DNA of 64,000 nt, from contig CAWADT010000015.1 in assembly GCA_963780865.1 (NCBI GenBank), positions 172,066 to 236,065 of the forward strand, in the 5' to 3' direction. The notes under the pieces are model-generated. The model made no database searches. It saw only the letters and a program-made list of their open reading frames with translations, and had not been told where the DNA came from. Positions 34,922 through 42,659 of the stretch are shown piece by piece. The position numbers and the translations under genes were made by a program. Positions within the stretch are counted from its first letter, which is position 1; every line of letters begins with the position of its first letter. Origin of the DNA: FEN-1073 sp963780865. Lineage in GTDB: Bacteria > Chloroflexota > Anaerolineae > Anaerolineales > RBG-16-64-43.

Positions 34922-35788
34922 ATGGACTTACTTTTCGTAGCGCATCTCATGAACGGTTTGCTCATGATCGCCATGCCCGTCGGGCTGGCGGTCTTCCTTA
35001 CCATACGCTGGAAGCTCGGCTGGCGGCTCTGGCTGATCGGCGCGGCGACATTCATCCTTTCGCAAGTCGGCCACATCCCTTTCAATGCGCTGGCCGGGCT
35101 TGTCCTGGACCGCACCGGACTGGCGAAGATGACGCCGGAAGCGCAGCTGATATTCAACGCCGTGTTCCTCGGCTTGAGCGCCGGCCTGTTTGAGGAATTC
35201 TTCCGCTACGGCATGTTCCGCTGGTGGGCAAAGGACGCGCGCTCGTGGAGGAAAGGCGTCCTGGCGGGGGCCGGACACGGCGGCGCGGAGGCGATCCTGC
35301 TCGGGGCCATCGTCCTGTATGCGTTTGCGCAATTGGCCTATTTGCGCCACGCGGATCTCGCGACCGTTGTCCCGGCCAGCCAAGTGGCGGCCGCCCAGCT
35401 ACAAGTGTCTTCCTATTGGTCGATGAGCTGGTATGCCTCGCTGCTCGGCGCCCTGGAACGGCTGTTTACGATCCCGACTCAGATCGCCCTCGCCGTGATC
35501 GTCCTGCAAACCTTCACCCGCAAGCAATGGTTCTGGGTATGGCTGGCGGTTTTATACCATGCAGTGTTGGATGGAAGCTCCGTGGTTCTGGCGACCAAAG
35601 TCGGCGCCCTTCCGACGGAAGCTTTCGTCGGCGTCTTCGCGGTAGTAAGCGTGATTCTCATCTTCGTTCTGCGTCAGCCGGAGCCGGCGGAGGAAATTCT
35701 GCCTCCTTCCGCTCCGACCCCGCGGGTCCTCGCGCCCAAGCCGCTCGAAGCCACGCCGGATAGCCTGGACCAAACCCGTTATGCGTAG
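34922..35788 (+). CDS. YhfC-type glutamic intramembrane protease
   Basis: The protein has 288 residues with about seven membrane helices and a Pro-rich C-terminal tail. The family motifs are EEFFRY (Glu91, Glu92, Arg95), HGGAEAI (His119, Glu123) and YHAVLD (His213), the conserved polar residues of the CPBP-related YhfC proteases. Some relatives cleave membrane-bound regulators or mature peptides. It sits between two exporters, so peptide processing or regulated proteolysis of a partner in the operon is plausible but unproven. Confidence 0.85.
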   Translation: MDLLFVAHLMNGLLMIAMPVGLAVFLTIRWKLGWRLWLIGAATFILSQVGHIPFNALAGLVLDRTGLAKMTPEAQLIFNAVFLGLSAGLFEEFFRYGMFRWWAKDARSWRKGVLAGAGHGGAEAILLGAIVLYAFAQLAYLRHADLATVVPASQVAAAQLQVSSYWSMSWYASLLGALERLFTIPTQIALAVIVLQTFTRKQWFWVWLAVLYHAVLDGSSVVLATKVGALPTEAFVGVFAVVSVILIFVLRQPEPAEEILPPSAPTPRVLAPKPLEATPDSLDQTRYA

Positions 35789-36703
35789 GTGATTATGATC
35801 CATACCGAAAACCTTTCCAAAACGTTCGGCCCCGTTCGGGCGGTCGAAGCTCTCTCCCTCGACGTCCGCGAAGGCGAGGTGTTCGGCTTCCTCGGACCCA
35901 ACGGCGCCGGAAAAACGACGACGGTGCGGATGCTCACCTGCCTGATCAGCCCGACCCGCGGATCGGCGACTGTGGCCGGGCTGGTGGTCGGCCGCCAGGA
36001 TACGGACATCCGCCGCACAGTCGGGTTGCTCACCGAAACGCCGGGCATGTACGACAACCTCTCCGCCGAATACAACTTGAAAATCTACGGCGAACTATAC
36101 GAGGTGGCGGACGTCCGCGGCCAGGTCGAGAAGTATTTGAAAATGCTCGGATTGTGGGACCGGCGCATGGACGCCGCCGGCACCTTCTCCAAAGGCATGA
36201 AACAAAAATTGGCCATCGCCCGCGCGCTCTTGCATGAGCCGCGAATCCTGTTCCTCGACGAACCGACGGCGGGGCTCGATCCGGAAGCTTCGCACCTCGT
36301 GCGCGAATTCATCGCCGAACTGAAGAAGGAAGGGCGGACGATTTTTCTCTGCACCCACAACCTGGATGAAGCCGACCGGTTGTGCGACCGGGTGGGCGTG
36401 TTCAAGACGCGCCTGCTCGTGCTGGACACGCCCGCGAATCTGCGCAATTCGGTTTTCGGCCGGAAAGTGGTCATCCACCTGCGCGCCGCGGAGGAAAGAT
36501 TGGCGGCGGCCGTGCGCGCGCTCCCGTTCGTGCGCGAGGTGAGCGCGGTGGATAATAAACTGGTGGTGAGTCTGGAAAATCCCGAAGCGCAAAACCCCGA
36601 CGTGATCCGGGAACTGGTCCGGGCCGGCGCCGACGTGCAATTCGTGGGCGAGCTGCGCCATTCCCTGGAAGACGTCTATTTGCAGTTGATGAAGAGCGCG
36701 TGA
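35789..36703 (+). CDS. ABC exporter ATPase 2 (CcmA/NatA-like)
   Basis: The start is GTG 35789, directly after the protease stop; ATG 35795 with AGGTGAT just before it is an alternative. The protein has about 304 residues with Walker A GPNGAGKTT, signature FSKGMKQK, Walker B ILFLDEPTAGLDP and switch His in CTHNLDEAD. The C-terminal 80 residues form the usual extension. Similar to but distinct from ATPase 1, so the operon codes two separate exporters. Confidence 0.92.
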   Translation: MIMIHTENLSKTFGPVRAVEALSLDVREGEVFGFLGPNGAGKTTTVRMLTCLISPTRGSATVAGLVVGRQDTDIRRTVGLLTETPGMYDNLSAEYNLKIYGELYEVADVRGQVEKYLKMLGLWDRRMDAAGTFSKGMKQKLAIARALLHEPRILFLDEPTAGLDPEASHLVREFIAELKKEGRTIFLCTHNLDEADRLCDRVGVFKTRLLVLDTPANLRNSVFGRKVVIHLRAAEERLAAAVRALPFVREVSAVDNKLVVSLENPEAQNPDVIRELVRAGADVQFVGELRHSLEDVYLQLMKSA

Positions 36704-36710
36704 GGCGGAG

Positions 36711-37511
36711 ATGAAAAAAATTCTGACGATCATCCGAAAAGAATGGATGGAAGTATTTCAGAACCGCCTGGTCATCTTCACCGTGGTGTTCCTGCCGCTC
36801 CTGCTGACGGCTATTCCGCTGGCCGTGCTCTACAGCATGCAGGGCAGCACGGCGGCCTCGGCGGGGAATTCGCTCTCGGGCGAGGTTCCGGCGCAGATGG
36901 CCGCCGTTTGTTCGAGAGGGATAAGCGGATCGGATTGTCTCCGGGTTTACATTATGAGTCAGTTTTTGGTCCTGTTCATGATTATTCCCGTGGCCATCCC
37001 GGGCGCCATCGCCGCCTATTCGGTCGTCGGTGAAAAAACCACCCGCAGCCTGGAACCGCTCCTGGCCACTCCGATCACCACGCTGGAGTTGCTGATCGGA
37101 AAATGCCTGGCGGCGGTCGTCCCGGCGGTGATGGCGACCTACGCCGCTTATGGAATATTCGCTGTGGGCGCCTGGATCATCCTGGCCAATCCCGTCATTC
37201 TGGGATTCCTTTTTGAGTCGCGCTGGGTGATCGCCATCATCGTCGTCGGGCCGCTGCTGGCGTTCATGGCGGTGACATTTTCTTTGATGGTATCCTCCCG
37301 AGTCAACGACCCGCGCGTCGCCGAGCAGGTCTCGACGGTCGTCATCGTGCCGGTGCTGGCCGGGTTCTTCGCTCAAATTGCCGGGGTATTCGTTCTCAAC
37401 CTGGAGATCGTTTCCGTTACGGCGGCGATCCTGGCGGCCTTCGACGGGTTGATGTTCTACCTGGCCATACGGTTGTTCCAGCGCGAATCTATTCTCACTA
37501 GATGGAAGTAA
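36711..37511 (+). CDS. ABC-2 type exporter permease 2
   Basis: The protein has 266 residues with about six membrane helices. An N-terminal KKILTIIRKEWMEVFQNR stretch leads into the first helix, and a short external loop carries two Cys (CSRGISGSDC) that could form a disulfide. GEKTTRSLEPLLATPITTLELLIGK is the ABC-2 coupling element. It is 7 bases after ATPase 2. Confidence 0.9.
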   Translation: MKKILTIIRKEWMEVFQNRLVIFTVVFLPLLLTAIPLAVLYSMQGSTAASAGNSLSGEVPAQMAAVCSRGISGSDCLRVYIMSQFLVLFMIIPVAIPGAIAAYSVVGEKTTRSLEPLLATPITTLELLIGKCLAAVVPAVMATYAAYGIFAVGAWIILANPVILGFLFESRWVIAIIVVGPLLAFMAVTFSLMVSSRVNDPRVAEQVSTVVIVPVLAGFFAQIAGVFVLNLEIVSVTAAILAAFDGLMFYLAIRLFQRESILTRWK

Positions 37512-37515
37512 ATAA

Positions 37516-38271
37516 ATGAAAAAAACAAATGTCGGTCTTGCCCTGGGGTTGTTCCTGAGTCTGTTGATCGCCTCCGCCGTCATGGCGCAGGGGCCAGCCT
37601 TGACCCTCAGCCTCTCCCGCGACTTCGGATACGGTGGATTCGGCGGCGATATTCAAGGCACGTTCAGCCTGCATGCCAGCGGGCCATCCACGCTGACCCG
37701 GGTGGATTTCTTCATCGACGACAACCAGATCGGCGAAGTCACCAAAGCGCCGTTCACCCTTCAATTCGTGACCGATAATTACCCCCTCGGGACGCATTCC
37801 CTTTCTGCGATCGGATACACGTCGGATGGGAGCCAGCTCCCATCTGCGAAGATAACCAGGATTTTTGTTTCACCGTCCGCCGGAACCCAATCGACCGTGA
37901 AAATTGTCATCATTATTCTGGCACTGATCCTTGGAGCCACGCTCCTGGCAGCGCTCGTCCCGATTCTCACCGGCCACAGAACGACGAGCCTTGCGCCCGG
38001 CACGCCGCGTTCGTACACGCTGGGGGGAGCCATATGCCCGAAATGCAAGCGGCCGTTTGCGATGCCTATCCTTGGGTTGAACCTAATTGGAAGGAAATTC
38101 ACCCGCTGCCCGTACTGCGGGAAATGGAGCGTGGTCGGGTACGCTTCGATGGATCAATTGCACGCCGCCGAGCGGGCGGAAGTGCAGTCCGCGCAGGCCC
38201 AGATACCGGAGACTTCCGCGGAAGAAAAACTTAAAAAAGAACTTGACGATTCGAAATATCAAGGGGTCTAG
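37516..38271 (+). CDS. Secreted Ig-like domain, membrane span and cytoplasmic zinc ribbon
   Basis: The protein has 251 residues in a type I layout. A signal peptide (1-25, ending VMAQ) is followed by an Ig-like beta domain (about 27-118, with RVDFFIDDNQIGEV, APFTLQF and DNYPLGTHSLSAIGYTSDG). A membrane helix (about 127-150) and a cytoplasmic zinc ribbon (CPKCKRPF near 175, CPYCGKW near 198) follow, then a charged helical tail. It is last in the operon, 4 bases after permease 2. The layout fits a receptor-like or scaffold protein linking the outside to the cytoplasm; no characterised homologue is known to me. Confidence 0.8.
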   Translation: MKKTNVGLALGLFLSLLIASAVMAQGPALTLSLSRDFGYGGFGGDIQGTFSLHASGPSTLTRVDFFIDDNQIGEVTKAPFTLQFVTDNYPLGTHSLSAIGYTSDGSQLPSAKITRIFVSPSAGTQSTVKIVIIILALILGATLLAALVPILTGHRTTSLAPGTPRSYTLGGAICPKCKRPFAMPILGLNLIGRKFTRCPYCGKWSVVGYASMDQLHAAERAEVQSAQAQIPETSAEEKLKKELDDSKYQGV

Positions 38272-38365
38272 GGTTCCCGGCTCCGCGAAGCCGCTGAGCA
38301 AATTTGGAATCAGTTGATCATCGATTGTAGAGTATTTCGCCAGGCCAATTATCCTTAAGGGGTAT

Positions 38366-38680
38366 GGGATCGCTGAAAAACCTCATGCGCCCGGAGCCAA
38401 TCCCGCGAGGAGCGCGGGACAGCCCGCCCCGGTTAGCCCGCCGTGCGGGCCGGGGGCGCTCCGTTCTATCAACAGCCCTCGCCAAGAACGCGAGGGGAGC
38501 CGCCCAGCTCAAGCCGGGCTTTACAGCCGGATTTATTTTATCCCTGCACCCGCCCTCGCGCTTGCCCTTGCGCCTGCCCTTGCGAAGCGAGGGAAGCGGG
38601 GGAAGCGGGGGAAGCGGGGACCGGCGCTGTTATTAGGCGGAGGATTTATCCTCCGACGAGTGGACTTTTTCAGCGATCTC
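38366..38680. repeat. Dispersed inverted-repeat element, family A copy 2
   Basis: The ends GGGATCGCTGAAAAA and TTTTTCAGCGATCTC are near-perfect inverted repeats. The middle carries GGAGCC..., CCCGCGAGGAGCGCGGG, AAGCCGGGCTT and GGAGGATTTATCCTCC hairpins shared with the copies at 19772 and 51403. A run of GGAAGCGGG direct repeats (about 38590-38620) is an extra. The rest of the gap (38272-38920) shows no gene. Confidence 0.75.
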
Positions 38681-38920
38681 AATATTTCTGTCCTCCGGAT
38701 CATACGGCGGTCAGTTTCGATTCCTCGCCGTGAACCGTTTCTCCCGTTTCGATTAAAAACGGGACTTTTTCCTCTCCGGATGGCCGTTCCAGGCAACGAG
38801 GCTCGCGCCCTCCGCCGACTTTGCCGGTTCTAAATTGGTTTGAGGTAAGATTAATCCGGAAAATATTTCCTCGCCCGCCACGAGTTGAAACGGCGCCATA
38901 CGATGCCAGGAGAAATTCCA

Positions 38921-39868
38921 ATGGTTTTCCGACGCACAACCGCTTTGGGATGGGCCGCCATTTTCCTTCTGCTGGCCGGTTGCCAGAAAATCCCGTCGGC
39001 CAATATCACCCTCACCCCAACGCCGCTTGAGGAACATCCGCTCACGGTGGGCGGGACGGAACGTTCGTATCTGATCTACGTTCCCGCCAAAGCCCGGACG
39101 TCGGATTCGGTGCCGGTTGTTCTGGTATTCCACGCCGGCGGGACCCAGCCGGGGATGATTGCCAAGATTACGGGGTTCAACCTCAAGGCGGACGCCGAAG
39201 GGTTTGTCGTGGTCTATCCGCGCGGCACGGCGACCAATAAAACCGGCGACCGGTTCGGGTGGAACGGCGGGCTGTGCTGCGGCCCGGCGCAGAAGGATAA
39301 CGTGGACGACGTGGCGTTTATCCGCGCGCTGCTCGACGATGTTGGACGATCGCTCCCCGTGGACGAGCACCGGATTTTCGCCACGGGATTGGACGCCGGC
39401 GCGCTCCTGAGCTACCGGTTGGCGTGCGAAATGGCCGACCGGATAGCCGCGATCGGCGCAGTGGCCGGCACGCAGAACACGGCCGATTGCCGGCCTTCCC
39501 AGCCAGTCTCGATCGTTGATTTCCACGGAACATCGGATGTCTCCATCCCCTATACCGGCGGAGTCGGACAAGGGGCCAGCAAATTTTCCTACGCTTCGGT
39601 AAAGGATTCGATCGGTTTCTGGCTGACTGCCGATCAATGTCCCCCGACGGTCGTCCGGGAAGAATCCGGCCCGGTCGTGCATGAAAAATACGGGCCGTGC
39701 AGCAACGGATCCGCGGTCGAGTTGTACACAATCCAGGACGGAAGCCACAATTGGCCCGGCGGATTGATGGCCGGAACCCGAGTGGCCGAGGCAACCCGCG
39801 AACTCAACGCCACCGATATCCTGTGGAATTTTTTCGCCAGCCATCCCAAACCGACCCAAGCTCCCTGA
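38921..39868 (+). CDS. LpqC/PHB-depolymerase-like lipoprotein with Asp in place of nucleophile Ser
   Basis: The ATG at 38921 (AGGAG 8 bases upstream) begins a lipoprotein signal with lipobox LAGC (Cys21); the frame is open from 38885. It has 315 residues. The family pattern is present: VFHAGGT, the CCG motif (NGGLCCGPAQ), VDDVAFIRALLDD, HGTSDVSIPY (Asp) and DGSHNWPGG (His). The elbow normally reading GxSxG is GLDAG, with Asp158 encoded by GAC at 39392-39394. The protein may be inactive as a serine esterase, may bind rather than cleave, or may use Asp as nucleophile. Confidence 0.85.
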   Translation: MVFRRTTALGWAAIFLLLAGCQKIPSANITLTPTPLEEHPLTVGGTERSYLIYVPAKARTSDSVPVVLVFHAGGTQPGMIAKITGFNLKADAEGFVVVYPRGTATNKTGDRFGWNGGLCCGPAQKDNVDDVAFIRALLDDVGRSLPVDEHRIFATGLDAGALLSYRLACEMADRIAAIGAVAGTQNTADCRPSQPVSIVDFHGTSDVSIPYTGGVGQGASKFSYASVKDSIGFWLTADQCPPTVVREESGPVVHEKYGPCSNGSAVELYTIQDGSHNWPGGLMAGTRVAEATRELNATDILWNFFASHPKPTQAP

Positions 39869-39994
39869 CGGAAAAATTTTCACTCCCCAAGCGTCGGGGA
39901 CTGCGGTTTTTTCGTGATTCGACCCGCTGGAAACGGTTCTCCAATGGGAATCCCCCAGGTGCTAAAATTATCCCCAGAGAATGAGTCAACCGTC

Positions 39995-41629
39995 ATGAGT
40001 TCATCCGGTCTTTCTCAGCCTACTATTCTTTCCTTCCCGCTGCTGGCCGATCTTCCGCCGGAGGAGGCGGCCGCCCTGGAAACGCTGTTCGAAGAAAAAC
40101 AATTGATCCAGGGAAAAGACGTCTACCGCGAGAGCGAACCGGCCCGTTATTTCTATTATCTACTTTCCGGAACGATCAGTTTGTGGCACCGGCACGGCTC
40201 GAAGGAAGAACAAGTCCGGCTGCTTGTTCCCGGAGAGGTATTCGGGGAGGAGGCCCTGCTCGGGCTCCCGCGGCGCCATGCCACGGCCTATGTGGAGAGT
40301 GAAGCGTCGGTGCTGCGCGCCTCTTCGGAAAGCCTGAACGCCCGCCTGCGTTTCCTGCCGGCCGCGAGCGAAATCCTTTGCACCGTCGCCCGCGGCAGGC
40401 GGCTGGTCCGTTCCGTCATTTTTCCCTGGCTGGAGCCCGACGAGGCGGTTTTCCTGGCGACCCGTAAATCCAACATACTTCTCTTTCCCAGCCTCGCCGC
40501 CCCTGTCCTGTTGGGATTGGTCAGCCTGGCTTCGATCCCCCTTATCCACTTCCGGCTCTGGCCGTCCTGGGCCTACGCCCTTTCGGCGGCGGGGATCCTC
40601 TTCTCCGTGGCGTATGGGATCTGGTCGGCGGTGGATTGGGGCAACGACTATTATCTGATCACCAACCGCCGCGTGGTGGCCATTCGCAGAGTTCCTTTAA
40701 TTTACGACGACCGCCAGGAAACGCCGCTGAGCATGATCCAGTCGGTGTCGGTCTCCAGCTCGCTGCGGCAGCGGTCGCTGGGCTATGGCGATGTGGTGGT
40801 GAATACCTTCACCCGGCCGATCGTCTTTGAATCCATCCCCCATCCGGCTGCGGCCGCCCGCTTGCTGGAGAAGATCTGGAAGGACCGGCGGCAAACCGAA
40901 CAGCGGAAGGAGCGCGAAGAAATCACCCGTCTGCTCGGCGAGCGGCTATCCGGCGGAGAAACGCCCGGCCTCCGCCGGGAGGAAACCGGTTCTTCTTTGG
41001 AGGCGGATCGTCCACCGGCCGAAACCCTAGGCGCGATGCAAACCCGCCTGGTTAACGGCGAAACCATCACTTATCGGAAACATCAATTCTTCCTTTTTCG
41101 AAACCTGTTTCTCCCCGCAATGCTCGCCGTCTTCGGCGTGGTGCTCGGGGTACTGAATTCCGCGGGGATCTTCCCGATCGACCGTTCCTCGGGAACGGCG
41201 ATCGCCGCCGGAGTGCTGCTGGCAGGTTTGCTTTGGGCGGTTTACGAATATGCGGATTGGGCCAACGATCTCTACCAGGTGACGCCGGATCAGATCCTGG
41301 CCTTGCACCGCAAACCGTTGGGGGACGAAGAGCGCAGATCGGCCGCATTGGAAAACATCCTCAGCCTGGAATACGATCGACCCTCGATTCTGGCGCGGAT
41401 GATGGACTTCGGCACCGTAAAGGCGACCGTCGGTCAGGTGAGCTTTACTTTTGACGAGGTGAGCGATCCAATCCACGTGCAGGAGGATATCTTCCGGCGG
41501 ATGGAAACGAAGAAAAAGAAAGCCGCGCAGCTTCAACACCACCAGCGGAGCGAAGAAATCGCCGATTGGATCGAAACCTACCACCATCTAACCCGCGGGG
41601 AGACCGACGGCGAAACGGAGAAGGAGTAG
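39995..41629 (+). CDS. cNMP-binding domain fused to two membrane bPH modules
   Basis: The ATG at 39995 is preferred; the frame is open from 39914 across a TAAAAT box. The protein has 544 residues. A Crp-like cyclic-nucleotide/effector domain occupies about 15-130 (SGTISLWHRHG, LLVPGEVFGEEALLG). It is followed by two tandem copies of a membrane hairpin plus PH-like module, seen as NDYYLITNRRVVAIRRVP and NDLYQVTPDQILALHRKP. A charged linker separates the copies. No DNA-binding domain is present. It ends 2 bases before def. It looks like a membrane-bound sensor of unknown output. Confidence 0.82.
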   Translation: MSSSGLSQPTILSFPLLADLPPEEAAALETLFEEKQLIQGKDVYRESEPARYFYYLLSGTISLWHRHGSKEEQVRLLVPGEVFGEEALLGLPRRHATAYVESEASVLRASSESLNARLRFLPAASEILCTVARGRRLVRSVIFPWLEPDEAVFLATRKSNILLFPSLAAPVLLGLVSLASIPLIHFRLWPSWAYALSAAGILFSVAYGIWSAVDWGNDYYLITNRRVVAIRRVPLIYDDRQETPLSMIQSVSVSSSLRQRSLGYGDVVVNTFTRPIVFESIPHPAAAARLLEKIWKDRRQTEQRKEREEITRLLGERLSGGETPGLRREETGSSLEADRPPAETLGAMQTRLVNGETITYRKHQFFLFRNLFLPAMLAVFGVVLGVLNSAGIFPIDRSSGTAIAAGVLLAGLLWAVYEYADWANDLYQVTPDQILALHRKPLGDEERRSAALENILSLEYDRPSILARMMDFGTVKATVGQVSFTFDEVSDPIHVQEDIFRRMETKKKKAAQLQHHQRSEEIADWIETYHHLTRGETDGETEKE

Positions 41630-41631
41630 GC

Positions 41632-42159
41632 ATGGCGCTTCGGGAAATACGGACCCTGCCGGATCCGGTGCTGCGGAAAAAAGCCAGAAAGGTGGCGATG
41701 GTCTCCACGGAAACCCGCCGGCTCGTGGAAGACATGGTGGACACCATGCGCGCGGCTCCCGGCGTGGGGCTCGCCGGTCCCCAGGTCGGAGTCGGCCAGC
41801 GGGTGATCGTCGTGGAATATGCCGACGAACCGGATGAACAACCGCCGGAAGGCGCCCCTGAGCCCAAACCGGTACTCTATGCTTTAATCAATCCGGAAAT
41901 CACCCGGGCTTCGCGGAAAAAAGTAACTGGCATCGAAGCTTGCCTTTCGGTGCCCGGGTTTGCCGGCGAGGTGGAGCGCCATGAGGAAGTCGTCGTTAAA
42001 GGATTCAACCCCAAAGGTTCGCCGGTCCGGATACGCGCCAAAGGCTGGCTGGCGCGCATCTTCCAGCACGAAATCGATCATATCAACGGGGTTCTATTCG
42101 TAGACCGGGCGGCCAAAGTTTGGGAAGTAGGTACCGAGGAAGCCAAAGACAACGTCTGA
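41632..42159 (+). CDS. def: Peptide deformylase
   Basis: Def removes the N-terminal formyl group from new proteins with a metal ion. The protein has 175 residues, begins at ATG 41632 behind GGAGAAGGAG, and carries all three motifs: GVGLAGPQ (44-51), EACLSVPG with Cys104 (the family norm is EGCLS), and HEIDH (146-150). A 20-residue acidic Pro-rich insert (about 65-82) is longer than in most. It follows the cNMP-binding membrane gene by 2 bases. Confidence 0.95.
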   Translation: MALREIRTLPDPVLRKKARKVAMVSTETRRLVEDMVDTMRAAPGVGLAGPQVGVGQRVIVVEYADEPDEQPPEGAPEPKPVLYALINPEITRASRKKVTGIEACLSVPGFAGEVERHEEVVVKGFNPKGSPVRIRAKGWLARIFQHEIDHINGVLFVDRAAKVWEVGTEEAKDNV

Positions 42160-42197
42160 GCTATCCCTAACGGCCTGCAGAGATAAAACACGTTAAC

Positions 42198-42421
42198 TGT
42201 CATTGCGGGCGACCGCTTCCCCCCCATGAACTTCGGGGGTTGGGAGCGAAGCCCCGTCCTCGATCAGGCCAAGGCAGCCCTTTCCCCGTACGAGCCGAGG
42301 CGGGTCAATTTCCCAATTGCAATCAGATAATTACCCTCAACCAATGGAACGGGGGATTCCTGCCTAATGGTAAACCCGGATTGCTTCGCCCGCCCCGGTT
42401 GGGGTGGGGCTCGCAATGACA
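42198..42421. repeat. Inverted-repeat element with TGTCATTGCG ends
   Basis: TGTCATTGCGGGC at 42198 and GCTCGCAATGACA ending at 42421 are inverted repeats (12 of 13 match). Such CATTGCG-ended palindromic elements are common in environmental bacteria. It fills most of the gap between def and the rubredoxin gene and has no coding capacity. Confidence 0.65.
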
Positions 42422-42497
42422 AATCCTGACTTCTCCGCTGCCCGTTAGTGAGCGCGTTGCGCCGGCTCCCGGTTATTCTCCCAGGATTGAATCCAGC

Positions 42498-42659
42498 CTA
42501 TTTAATTTTTTCAAACAAATTTTTTTCGGCGCCGCACTCCGGGCACGACCAATCGGCCGGCAATTTCTCAAAAGGAGTTCCCGGCGGAACACCGTGAGCC
42601 GGGTCCCCTTTCTGGGGATCGTAAACGTAACCGCAGGCAGTGCATTCCCATTTATCCAT
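42498..42659 (-). CDS. Rubredoxin
   Basis: The frame encodes 53 residues, too short for many gene callers. The iron-binding Cys pairs are C6-TA-C9 and C39-PE-C42, with the conserved YVYDP, GDP, GTPF and LPADW segments between them. It overlaps the end of the flavodiiron gene by 8 bases, so it is cotranslated with it and is the likely electron donor. Confidence 0.97.
   Translation of the reverse strand: MDKWECTACGYVYDPQKGDPAHGVPPGTPFEKLPADWSCPECGAEKNLFEKIK

Noticed and set aside
38753..39883. A 376-residue minus-strand frame over the esterase-like lipoprotein
   Set aside because: The plus-strand frame has signal peptide, lipobox and family motifs; the minus-strand frame has none.
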